DNA from: Anisus vortex | Taxonomy: Eukaryota > Mollusca > Gastropoda > Planorbidae | Reading direction: 5' to 3' | Assembly (NCBI GenBank): GCA_949126835.1 | Contig: OX421497.1 | Coordinates: forward strand, 17,300,823-17,364,822 | DNA length: 64,000 nt | Translations under genes and position numbers: made by a program | Notes under the pieces: generated by a model | Told to the model about the DNA's origin: nothing | Databases searched by the model: none | The model's input: the letters and a program-made list of their open reading frames with translations, nothing else | Shown: piece by piece, positions 10,881 to 23,100 of the stretch | How the letters are laid out: each line of letters starts with the position of its first letter | Numbering within the stretch: the first letter of the stretch is position 1

Positions 10881-12404
10881 TTTTTTTTTCTTTTTCTATA
10901 ATAACATTAGGAAGGAAACTTAAAACAAACAATCCATTAATATTACTTTTTTTTTAATCGTAAAGAATTTCAGGACTTAAATCTTTCCTAAAATGTTTTC
11001 AGTAGATAAAATCTAATAATTAAATATTATACATGCGGGAGACGGGTTTTGCGTTTCTCAGCCAGGGATAGTCCAAACTTTTTATTAAATAAAAAGACAT
11101 TTCATTTTTTAACCCAATTATATTATTTATTTTAGATTGCATTCCTTTCTAAATGTTGTCAGTAAATATATATTTTTTTTAAAATTATTATATCTTTCTG
11201 TGTGTTGTTGTTTATAATAATTGTATTTGTAACTATAGGCGTTACTATGGAATTGTTTTTCGTGAACGACACCGAGCAATTTAGCTTGTTAGACATATAA
11301 TTGAATTTTGTTGATCTTATAAGTATTTAGTATAAATCAAAGTATTTTTAGTCGACTAAAAAATCATAAAAAAACAACTGCGACAGTAATATAGGTCAAG
11401 TCTCGGGAACATTTCTTTGAACTCTCAAAAAACACTTATGGTCGAGGAAATAGATAAATTGTGTCCTCAAGATATCGAGACGTCTGGCAAATTATGCAAA
11501 CTTTGCCAACACAAATAAAACTACACCAAAAGCAAGACTCTCAATTCCAACCAAAACCACACAAACGTTTAATGTTTCACAGTAGACCGACCACAATAGA
11601 GGAAGCCATCAACCGTTACAGTAACGCTGCAACGAAAAGTAAAGCCACAGCTCTATGCGAAAAATATCCAAATTACCTTTAAAGTAGAAAAGCTCTTCAA
11701 AGCATTCAAAGCATGTTTCCCTCTCATATATAATGATATTCCTCCTGAGGTCGTGTAGAGGTTTGGTCGTCAAATGGATCCTAGTCTCCAAATAGACTAG
11801 ACTCGCAGGTACAATACTTCTTGTACTTAGGATTGGGAGGGGGGGATATTTTTTGTTTTCGGGAAGGGAAAGGGGAGGAGATGGTCTCTATAGCAAAGTA
11901 ATTTACTTTCATAAACATTTTCATAAGTGGTTGTGAGATGATATATTCAGAGAGCCTGAGTCTGCATGATGTTCAAATGTTCAAGGCAATTCAAAAAAAA
12001 TTCTTGCATAAGGCACTTAGAGGTTGTCACAAAATTATTTATTTATTCCTTTTTTTAAATTATTTTCTCTGGGGCTTTTTGAAAAACATTTTATGTGTGT
12101 GTGTCAGAGATTGTGGAGAATATTAACAAAAACAGGTAAATTAGAATCCACATGTTTATTATGATCAATGTTCAAGAAAGGATATTGTGTTAATCATAAA
12201 GCTACCTCTTATCTTTAAGAAAAATAATATTTCACCTATATGATTGAATTGACACTAATATGTGGAACAGCAGAAATGTATTTTTATTTCTAATTGCACA
12301 AGTTATTACTTTTTAGAGTCTACTTGCTATAAAATCAAACATAGCGGTTTGAAAAAATATGTTACTGACAAAAGTACTAAAAGCCTCAGTTCATTTGTTT
12401 TTAT
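10881..12404. other. Unique sequence with one unrecognised open frame
   Basis: A plus-strand frame at 11461-11682 (73 codons, non-ATG start) has a mixed, non-repetitive composition rich in Q, K and P. I cannot assign it; it could be a worn retroelement piece. A G-rich run lies at 11837-11848. Nothing else is recognised. Confidence 0.4.
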
Positions 12405-12775
12405 GTTTGTATGTTTAGGTCAGTAAGTTTGTGTGTTAAGTTCGGTCAATTTGTATGTTTAGTTTTGTTTGTATGTTTATCAAGGTAGGCCTGTTTGTGT
12501 AGATTTGCAAAGCTGTAAATTTATTTGTATAAATGTGTATGTATTTTTTTATGTATTGTTCAACACTTAAGTATGGTTAGTTCCCTAAGTCTGAATGTTT
12601 AATTGAGTAGGTTTTTCTGTTTGATTTTTATAAGTCCGTGTGTTGAGTTTTCTAAATATGTATCTTATTTATATAATTCTGAACTTTTAGTTCTGTAAAG
12701 CTGCATATTTAGTTTGGTAAGTTTGTATGTTTAATTATGTAATCCTATGTGTTAAGTTCTGTAAATCTGTATAAC
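12405..12775. repeat. Highly degenerate 20-26-bp tandem repeat
   Basis: Recurring blocks of the form GTAAGTTTGTATGTTTAGTT with many substitutions, about 15 blocks. An old, decayed minisatellite. Confidence 0.6.
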
Positions 12776-13136
12776 GTCTGCTATCTCTAAGCAATAAAGA
12801 AAACATAATATTTAAACTAGCAAATTAAAATAAAAATGATGAGCTGTTGCACTTTAAAAGAAATGTCTCAAAAAAAAAATTTAAAAAAAAGATTTGAGTT
12901 TCAGAATTTCTACAGTAATATTCTAACTGAGAATATGATTATACAGCTGTAGGACGAGGACCGTATTTAACTGCTTGTCTAAGACATACTGCATTGACTA
13001 CATACATTTCAATAGTAAAAAACTATGGGTAACAGTCGTAACGTATTACATTATTGTTGTATTTGAAACACCTCTCTCCTAAATGTTCATCTTAAATTAT
13101 CATTTGTAATTACTATTGATTCAATCAATAAAACGT
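12776..13136. other. Unique AT-rich sequence, nothing recognised
   Basis: Short poly(A) runs near 12870-12890; no coding signal. Confidence 0.5.
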
Positions 13137-13397
13137 TATAAAGTACCCGTCGGACCAAACGGATCATAAAGCTGGTGAAGCAGCGTTCCCCAGTTTCTGT
13201 GGCCACGATATACTAGGGGATGTTTGGCCAGCACAATGCCCAGCCGTCTTTACTTTACCCCAACTAAAGTCAGGTACCCATCAGAGCTGGGTAGACTCAG
13301 GGACATCATTGAGTCCTGGGTAAAATCCTAGCCATCACCAGGATACGAACTCAGGACCTTTGGTACACCAGCTGAACGCACGGCCGCTGTGTCCCAG
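13137..13397 (-). mobile_element. tRNA-derived SINE, family A, near full length
   Basis: Minus strand: head TGGGACACAGCGGCCGTGCG, B box GAGTTCGTATCC, then the conserved GAGTCTACCCAGCTCTGATG, GGCTGGGCATTGTGCTGGCC and GAAACTGGGGAACGCTGC segments. The tail is GGTCCGACGGGTACTTTATA. It is a good reference copy because it preserves AGCTGGTGAAGCAGCG, the site at which the 54.6-kb copy is interrupted. Confidence 0.88.
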
Positions 13398-13742
13398 ATA
13401 ATTCATTATATTATAATATTTTATTTTTATAAGGCATTATATTCAAATTCAAGTCGACTCCAAAGGGGCAAAGGATTTGTTTAAGGGATAGCAAAAGATA
13501 GTCTTGGCTAAATTGAGCATTTGAGGTAATTCAAAATGGTTAACGACTAAAAGAGATTATAGTGTCACATTGTGACATGCAGTTTTTCTGACGTGAAATT
13601 TTAATGTGTTAAAAAATCTACTTCACATCATTGAATTAAATGAATGATAGTTTATATTCTTTTTAGAATCTAGGTTATAGACAACACATTTATAGTGTTG
13701 AATTCTTTGATTGCATGGTTAGGCGGCCGAAAAAGTGAAATA
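13398..13742. other. Unique AT-rich sequence, nothing recognised
   Basis: No repeat or coding similarity seen. Confidence 0.5.
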
Positions 13743-14100
13743 TAGGATTTTTGTTTTTAGATACACCGTTACAAACAACTAAAGTAGAAATAAGGGATTA
13801 TTTGAGATACGCCACTGCCAACAGCATAGGTGGAAATAGATTGTTGATTAGATACGCAATGGCCAACAACCGATAAAGAAATAGGCGATTTTATAGATAC
13901 GCCACTGGAAACAGCAGAAGGAGACAAAGATTATTGTTTTAAATACGGCACTGCAAAAACATTGGGAGAAATATATCATAATTTTAGATTTGCCTCTGCA
14001 AACAGCTAAAGGTAAAAACGGATTATTATTTTAGATATGTTAATGCAAATGGTTAAAATAGAATACATGATTGCTTTACAATACGTCACTATAAACAACA
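13743..14100. repeat. Degenerate 43-48-bp tandem repeat, about eight units
   Basis: AGATACGCCACTGCAAACA-like blocks recur at about 13759, 13807, 13853, 13896, 13942, 13986, 14034 and 14078, each followed by an A-rich segment and GATTATT. Units differ at many positions. Confidence 0.75.
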
Positions 14101-14935
14101 ACAAACAAACAATATTAAGGAAATTTAAAAACCAAACCCTGAATATGAAACAATATAGATTATTCTAAGAGGTAGCACGTTTCTCTCTGTACAGGGATCA
14201 AAGAAATATTTTTTCATTCTTTTATTTTCGTTTCGAAACAACTTTCGTATTTGCTTCATTAAACTTGAAGTGACTCTATTTTTGACCACAATCAACCTTC
14301 AAATTAAATGGACATAAAAATGTGTCAAACATTCTTACTGTGATTTTTCTTCGATAAAACAATCCAAACAAAGACTCTTTTTAAAATTCTCCACTACACT
14401 TTGTGTACTTTATAAATATTTTATTACTTTAATATAATTTCTTTCAATTAAGCTGGTGTATTCTTTTATTTATTAAAAAAAACAAATTGATACAGTAAAT
14501 GACGAGATAAAGACTGTAATAAGGAAATAGTTTCGCGGCAAAAGGTTTATTGAAATAGTTAAATGAAATTGCATTTTATTTCACTAAAATTTAGTCAGTC
14601 AATATTAAGTCCTTATAAATGTCTGTAGAACATTTTTTTTTTGGGGATAAAACCAATAATATTATTATTTAGTTCAGGTTTGAAATATTATGTAATAGAA
14701 ATTGCCCGTGTTTTCTATAATTCTAGGGCATTATATGTGTTGCCACAGAGATTGTTGCCATTCCTAAAACAACTATATAGCAAAATTCTTAAAGTATTTT
14801 TAGCTTTGTTATTTAATATAAGAATTTGACTGTTCATTACACTGAGCAGTTTAATGTAACGAGACCCCATTGACCCCTCCCCATCACTTCCCCTTCCCTT
14901 TCCATCAAATATTAACTCTTTTTTTGTCAGGTATT

Positions 14936-14974
<39 letters not shown>

Positions 14975-15186
14975 CTTGTCCAAGAAGCGATGTGGTCAAA
15001 CATTACATCGGTGGCTTTAAACCTTCCAGATTGTTTAGGGATCAAACAATGAAGGTTGTTGTTGTTTTATCGTGTCTAGAAATTCTTTTGAAGCTATTCC
15101 TGAATCTACCCAAGTATTTCTGTTTAATCCCAACTATGACAATGTACGCACGGACACTCACACAGGTAACGAAACTACTCTATTAA
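14101..15186. other. Unique sequence with a 32-nt poly(A) run
   Basis: Poly(A) at 14941-14972. Open frames of 60-64 codons around it have no recognisable domain. Nothing else seen. Confidence 0.5.
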
Positions 15187-16352
15187 TTGTCTAGATTTAT
15201 CTCCTGTCCAGATTTACCTCCTGTCCAGATTTACCTTCTGTCCAGATTTACCTGCTGTCCAGATTTACCTCCTGTCCAGATTTACCTCCTGTCCAGATTT
15301 ACCTCCTGTCTAGATTTACCTCATGTCCAGATTTACCTCCTGTCCATAATTATCTTCTGTCCAAATTTACCTCCTGTCCAGAATTACCTCCTGTCCAGAT
15401 CTACCTCCTGTCCAGATTTACCTCCTGTCCAGATTTACCTTCGGTCCAGATTTACCTGCTGTCCAGATTTACCTCCTGTCTAGATTTACCTCCTGTCCAG
15501 ATTTACCTTCTGTCCAGATTTACCTTCTGTCCAGATTTACCTGCTGTCCAGATTTACCTCCTGTCCAGATTTACCTCCTGTCCAGATTTACCTCCTGTCC
15601 AGAATTATCTCCTGTCCAAATTTATCTCCTGTCCAGAATTACCTCCTTTCCAGATTTACCTCCTGTCCAGATTTACCTCCTGTCCAGATTTACCTTCTGT
15701 CTAGAATTACCTCCTGTCCAAATTTACCTCCTGTCCAGATTTGCCTCCTGTCTATAATTACCTCCTGTCCAGATTTATCTCCTGTCTAGAATTACCTAAT
15801 GTCCAAATTTACCTCCTGTCTAGATTTACCTCCTGTCCAGATTTACCTCCTGTCCAGATTTACCTTCTGTCTAGAATTACCTCCTGTCCAAATTTACCTC
15901 CTGTCCAGATTTGCCTCCTGTCTATAATTACCTCCTGTCCAGATTTATCTCCTGTCTAGAATTACCTAATGTCCAGATTTACCTCCTGTCTAGATTTACC
16001 TCATGTCAAGATTTACCTCCTGTCCAGATTTACCTCCTGTCCAGAATTATCTCCTGTCCAAATTTAACTCCTGTCCAGAATTACCTCCTTTCCAGATCTA
16101 CCTCCTGTCTAGATTTGCCTCCTGTTCAGATTTACCTCCTGTCCAGATATACCGTCTGTCTAGAATTACCTCCTGTCCAAATTTACCTCCTATCCAGATT
16201 TGCCTCCTGTCTAGAATTACCTCCTGTTCAATTTTACCTCCTGTCCAAATTTACCTCCTGTCCAGATTTACCTCCTGAACAAATTTACCTCCTGTCCAGA
16301 TTTATCTCCTGTCTAGAATTACCTCCTGTCAAGATTTATCTTCTGTCCAGAT
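15187..16352. repeat. 17-bp minisatellite, about 68 units
   Basis: Unit CTGTCCAGATTTACCTC. Since 17 is not a multiple of three, three units (51 bp) give a 17-residue peptide repeat in every plus frame, which explains the frames of 72-152 codons. A block of ten units is duplicated: the stretch starting at 15741 recurs at 15911 (170 bp) with the same rare variants (TATAATTACC, CCTAATGTCC). Confidence 0.97.
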
Positions 16353-18285
16353 ATACTTTAAAATTATAATTTTAACTTCCTGTTTTTCCATAATTTTACC
16401 TCTTGTTTTATATAATTACTTTAATGGGGGAATGGGACTGAAAAATTTAATTCAGTTATTACTGGACCAAAATGACTTTTTAATTGCATATACATATATA
16501 TCTTGAATGGCCTTGATAAAAACATAAGTAATTTTTTTATGACAAAAACATGGTTGCCATGGTTACGGCCGCCATTTTGAAAAAAATAGTCATTACAAAA
16601 GTTATACAATTTTTAAAAGTATTATAGATATTTTGGTTTCAATAGTGTTTTTATGTAGTACTATTACCATTTTAGGTACTAGACACAATTTTAATTGAAT
16701 ATTGTTAAAATTATTTTTTTAATGAATTTTTTAATTTTAGTATTGGACTTTTGTATAAAATTCTTGAAATGTTTTTTCTTTTAATACATTTTACAGACAA
16801 ACTAATTATACATTCACCTTAAAACCCAGTCTAGTACCTCTAGATATAATATATAAAGCTACATATTAAATTGCAACATATTATCTTGAATGCTTCTCAT
16901 TATTTTACAATTATCATAGCACAAGAACAACAAAAAAACACATATTGAGAAAAACCCATTTAAAGGCAAAGAATCGACAAAGAAATTGAGTCGACACCCA
17001 CATTTCAAACTCAATATTTCAGTACAAAACCGTCATTTTTTATAATTTATTTGATGCATCTTTTTTACAATTAGGATTAACAAGCTATTTTTAACAAGAA
17101 CTAAACAACTCTATTTTTGAAAAAATATGCCAAATATGCCCCCCCCCTCCCCGACTCAGTCCTGTTCCCCCTTATCTGCAAAGAAAAGTCTTCTATAAAA
17201 TTTTAACAAGATAAATGAAATGTTTACACAATGTTCAAAATGATTGTCCTTTGGTCTATTCTGACATGCTGGAAATATAGCCTGTTTTAAAAAACTTTTT
17301 AAAAATATATCAAAAGATCAGACCGTATCTTTTTTTTTATATTCTCTCCCCTATTTCTATTTTAATATTTATTCTAATGTAAAGAGAACGTTTTATAATA
17401 GATAAATACGCGTGAAAGACTTTAACGAAAGGGTGAATAACTGTCAAGAATTATTCCCCTTTATTATATCCATTGAACTCCCTTGCGTTTTGCATCTGGT
17501 TTTTTCTTCACAATAGTTTGCAGTTTTGGTCCGAGCCCAGTAAAAAACAACTTCATTGAATGTTCTATGGTTTTGATCTATCGGCAGATAACTCAGTGGG
17601 AGTGAACAATAGAAACCAAAAGCTCCGGATAGAGTAGAGAAAATGGGAGAAAAGGAATTTTACTATCAGCTGAGTTGCCCAGTAAAATGGTTTGCACACG
17701 TCATTGGAGTTGAATGTATCCCTCTCTTCTTGGTAGTCAGATGTTAGACATTGGTGATAGAAAGATTGTTGGAAAATATAAAGCAAAGAGAATGAGAAGA
17801 AAAGCAGAATTTTTGTTCCAAAGTGATGTGATTTTTTTTGTGTGGGTACTAGTCTAAGCAAGTTCTAAGTAAGTTGACATTAATTGATGTAGTACAGAGC
17901 TTTTCAACTGGAGCTAGATGATATTTTAGCACCAGGCAGATGGTACACAAGATAATACAAGACAAGATAATTCACTTTCACATTCATATGCAACTAGCGG
18001 TATAAAATGTAATACTTACTAATAGTGGTAAAAACTTTTGAAAAACCAAGTTAATGAAACAGAATATTATAGTTCACGAATGAATAATAAGATTTTAAGA
18101 ATATTGTTAATTCCCATAAGTTCATGTTGACTCAGCCATTCTGGGATAGCTTAATATCAAAAGAACATCATTCCTTTGCAAACTGACCTGAAAGAAACCA
18201 GGGCCACAGGTCAGGACAGCTCTTCTACATTTCGTTTCTTTAAAAGTATGCAAGCTGAACTAGAAAAGCATTGCAATAGACTGAA
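16353..18285. other. Unique AT-rich sequence, with one motif cluster at 16.55 kb
   Basis: The minus frame of 98 codons at 17565-17861 (hydrophobic, F/L-rich) has no recognisable domain. Apart from the motif cluster annotated separately, nothing is recognised. Confidence 0.5.
16553..16580 (+). promoter_or_regulatory. X-box-like palindrome next to a YY1-like motif
   Basis: GTTGCCATGGTTAC (16553-16566) is one base from the imperfect-palindrome X-box bound by RFX factors. It is directly followed by GCCGCCATTTTG (16568-16579), close to the reverse complement of the YY1 core. The local CG-rich patch stands out from AT-rich flanks. It could be a promoter, but no transcript can be shown, and it might be part of an unrecognised dispersed repeat. 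Confidence 0.3.
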
Positions 18286-20030
18286 GAAGTCGTAACTAAA
18301 GTCAATAGAACAAGATGGCGGGTGAATACTTTACAGATCATAACTAAAGGCAGTATACCAAAGTGGCAGGTGTATACTTTATAGATCATAACTAAAGGCA
18401 GTATACCAAAATTGCAGGTGTATACTTTATAGAACATAACTAAAGTCAATAGAACAAGATGGCGGGTGTAAACTTTATAGATCATAACTAAAGGCAGTAT
18501 ACGAAAATGGCAGGTGTATACTTTATAGATCATAACTAAAGGCAGTATACCAAAATTGCAGGTGTATACTTTATAGATCATAACTAAAGGCAGTATACCA
18601 AAATTGCAGGTGTATACTTTATAAAACATAACTAAAGTCAACAGAACAAGATGGCGGGTGTAAACTTTATAGATCATAACTAAAGGCAGTATACCAAAAT
18701 TGCAGGTGTATACTTTATAGAACATAACTAAAGTCAATAGAACAAGATGGCGGGTGTAAACTTTTTAGATCATAACTAAAGGCAGTATACCAAAATGGCA
18801 GGTGTATACTTTATAGATCATAACTAAAGGCAGTATACCAAAATGGCAGGTGTATACTTTATAGATCATAACTAAAGGCAGTATACCAAAATGGCAGGTG
18901 TATACTTTATAGATCATAACTAAAGGCAGTATACCAAAATGGCGGGTGTAAACTTTTTAGATCATAACTAAAGGCAGTATACCAAAATGGCAGGTGTATA
19001 CTTTATAGATCATAACTAAAAGACAGTATACCAAAATTGCAGGTGTATACTTTATAGAACATAACTAAAGTCAATAGAACAAGATGGCGGGTGTAAACTT
19101 TATAGATCATAACTAAAGGCAGTATACCAAAATTGCAGGTGTATACTTTATAGAACATAACTAAAGGCAGTATACCAAAATTGCAGGTGTATACTTTATA
19201 GAACATAACTAAAGGCAGTATACCAAAATTGCAGGTGTATACTTTATAGAACATAACTAAAGGCAGTATACCAAAATTGCAGGTGTATACTTTATAGAAC
19301 ATAACTAAAGGCAGTATACCAAAATTGCAGGTGTATACTTTATAGAACATAACTAAAGGCAGTATACCAAAATTGCAGGTGTATACTTTATAGAACATAA
19401 CTAAAGGCAGTATACCAAAATTGCAGGTGTAAACTTTATAGATCATAACTAAAGGCAGTATACCAAAATGGCCGGTGTATACTTTATAGATCATAACTAA
19501 AGGCAGTATACCAAAATTGCAGGTGTATACTTTATAGAACATAACTAAAGTCAATAGAACAAGATGGCGGATGTAAACTTTATAGATCATAACTAAAGGC
19601 AGTATACAAAAATGGCAGGTGTATACTTTATAGATCATAACTAATGGCAGTATAACAAGATGGTGGTGTATACTTTATAGAACATAACTAAAGGCAGTAT
19701 AACAAGAAGGCAGGTGTATACTTTATAGAACATAACTAAAGGTAATATAACAAGATGGCGGGTGTATAAATGTATAGATCATAACTAAAGGCAATGTAAC
19801 AAGATGGCAGGTGTATACTTTATAGATCATAACTAAAGGCAATAGAACAAGATGACAGGTGTATAATTTATAGATCATAACTAAGAGCAATAGACCAAGA
19901 TGGCAGGTGTATACTTTATAGATCATAACTAAAGGCAATAGAACAAGATGACAGGTGTATACTTTATAGATCAAAACTAGGCAATAGTACAAGATTACAG
20001 GTGTATACTTTATAAATCATAACTAAAGAC
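18286..20030. repeat. 48-bp minisatellite, about 36 units, two main unit types
   Basis: All units share CATAACTAAAG and GGTGTATACTTTATAGA. Type 1 has GGCAGTATACCAAAATTGCA. Type 2 has GTCAATAGAACAAGATGGCG. Because 48 is a multiple of three, minus-strand frames of 89, 165 and 211 codons stay open, encoding a 16-residue repeat containing YKVYTC. These are artefacts of the period. Confidence 0.97.
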
Positions 20031-20181
20031 GTTTAGAAGAAATGTTGTTGTTATATTTCCTTATGAAACGTCAAAACAATGTTAATTGTGACATTTACGT
20101 TGGGCCAAAAAAAAACGCATTCTTTCTTCCTACTTGTGACATTACTAATCGGAACTTTTGGAATAATTGTGATAAATTCTG

Positions 20182-23100
20182 TAGCTATATCACTTGTGTT
20201 CCCCGACAATTAGTATTTTAGCTACATCACTTGTGTTCCCCGACAATTAGTATTTTAGCTACATCATTTGTGTTTCCCCACAATAAGTTTTTTAGCTACA
20301 TCAATTATTGTAATACCCCATAATGAGTATTTTAGCTACATCACTCGTGTTCCCCGACAATTAGTATTTTAGCTACATCACTTGTGTTCCCCGACAATTA
20401 GTATTTTAGCTACATCACTTGTGTCTCCTCACAATGAGTATTTTAGCTACATCAATTATTGTAATACCCCATAATGAGTATTTTAGCTACATCACTTGTG
20501 TTTCCCCACAATGAGTATTTTAGCTACATCAATTATTGTAATACCCCATAATGAGTATTTTAGCTACATCACTTGTGTTCCCCGACAATTAGTATTTTAG
20601 CTACATCACTTGTGTTCCCCTAAAATGAGTATTTTAGCTACATCACTTGTGTCTCCTCACAATGAGTATTTTAACTACATCATTTGTGTCTCCCCACAAT
20701 GAGTATTTTAGCTACATCAATTGTGTCTACCCACAATGAGTATTTTAGCTACATCACTTGTGTCTACCCACAGTGAGTATTTTAGCTACATCACTTGTGT
20801 TCCCCCACAATGAGTATTTTATCTACATCAATTGTGTCTCCCCACAATGAGTATTTTAGCTACATCAATTGTGTCTACCCACAATGAGTATTTTAGCTAC
20901 ATTACTTGTGTCTCCCCACAATGAGTATTTTAGCTACATCACTTGTGTCTCCCCACAATGAGTATTTTAGCTACATCACTTGTGTTCCCCCACAATGAGT
21001 ATTTTAGCTACATCACTTGTGTCTCCCCACAGTGAGTATTTTAGCTACATCACTTGTGTTCCCCTAAAATGAGTATTTTAGCTACATCACTTGTGTTCCC
21101 CCACAATAAGTATTTTAGCTACATCACTTGTGTCTCCCCACAGTGAGTATTTTAGCTACATCACTTGTGTCTCCCCACAGTGAGTATTTTAGCTACATCA
21201 CTTGTGTTCCCCTAAAATGAGTATTTTAGCTACATCACTTGTGTCTCCCCACAGTGAGTATTTTAGCTACATCACTTGTGTTCCCCTAAAATGAGTATTT
21301 TAGCTACATCACTTGTGTTCCCCCACAATAAGTATTTTAGCTACATCACTTGTGTCTCCCTACAGTGAGTATTTTAGCTACATCACTTGTGTTCCCCTAA
21401 AATGAGTATTTTATCTACATTACTTTTGTCTCCCCACAGTGAGTATTTTAGCTACATCACTTGTGTCTCCCCACAGTGAGTATTTTAGCTACATCCCTTC
21501 TGTTCCCCCACAATGAGTATTTTAGCTAGCCTACATCACTCGTGTCTACCCACAGTGAGTATTTTAGCTACATCACTTGTGTCTACCCACAGTGAGTATT
21601 TTAGCTACATCACTTGTGTCTCCCCACAGTGAGTATTTTAGCTACATCACTTGTGTTTACCCACAATAATTATTTTAGCTACATCACTTGTGTTCCCCCA
21701 CAATAAGTATTTTAGCTAGCCTACATCACTCGTGTCTACCCACAGTGAGTATTTTTGCTACATCACGTGTGTCTCCCCACAGTGAGTATTTTAGCTACAT
21801 CACTTGTGTTCCCCCACAGTGAGTATTTTAGCTACATCACTAGTGTTTCCACACAATAGGTATTTTAGCTAGCCTACATCACTTGTGTCTCCCCACAATG
21901 AGTATTTTTACATCACTTGTGTTCCCCCACAATGAGTATTTTATCTACATCAATTGTGTCTCCCCACAATGAGTATTTTATCTACATCAATTGTGTCTCC
22001 CCACAATGAGTGTTTTAGCTACATCAATTGTGTCTACCCACAATGAGTATTTAAGCTACATTACTTGTGTCTCCCCACAATGAGTATTTTAGCTACATCA
22101 CTTGTGTCTCCCCACAATGAGTATTTTAGCTACATCACTTGTGTTCACCCACAATGAGTATTTTAGCTACATCACTTGTGTCTACCCACAGTGAGTATTT
22201 TAGCTACATCACTTGTGTCTCCCCACAATGAGTATTTTATCTACATCAATTGTGTTCCCCCACAATGAGTATTTTAGCTACATCAATTGTGTCTCCCCAC
22301 AATGAGTATTTTAGCTACATCAATTGTGTCTCCCCACAATGAGTATTTTAACTACATCAATTGTGTCTACCCACAGTGAGTATTTTAGCTACATCACTTG
22401 TGTCTACCCACAGTGAGTATTTTAGCTACATCACTTGTGTCTCCCCACAGTGAGTATTTTAGCTACATCACTTGTGTTTACCCACAATAATTATTTTAGC
22501 TACATCACTTGTGTTCCCCCACAATAAGTATTTTAGCTAGCCTACATCACTCGTGTCTACCCACAGTGAGTATTTTTGCTACATCACGTGTGTCTCCCCA
22601 CAGTGAGTATTTTAGCTACATCACTTGTGTTCCCCCACAGTGAGTATTTTAGCTACATCACTAGTGTTCCCACACAATAGGTATTTTAGCTAGCCTACAT
22701 CACTTGTGTCTCCCCACAATGAGTATTTTAACTACATCACTTGTGTTCCCCCACAATGAGTATTTTATCTACATCAATTGTGTCTCCCCACAATGAGTAT
22801 TTTATCTACATCAATAGTGTCTCCCCACAATGAGTATTTTAGCTACATCAATTGTGTCTACCCACAATGAGTATTTAAGCTACATTACTTGTGTCTCCCC
22901 ACAATGAGTATTTTAGCTACATCACTTGTGTCTCCCCACAATGAGTATTTTAGCTACATCACTTGTGTTCACCCACAATGAGTATTTTAGCTACATCACT
23001 TGTGTCTACCCACAGTGAGTATTTTAGCTACATCACTTGTGTCTCCCCACAATGAGTATTTTATCTACATCAATTGTGTTCCCCCACAATGAGTATTTTA

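Noticed and set aside
18240..19992. Minus-strand frames of 89, 165 and 211 codons that look like hydrophobic repeat proteins
   Set aside because: 48-bp unit divisible by three; no signal peptide context, no non-repeat domain, ends fall where unit length changes.
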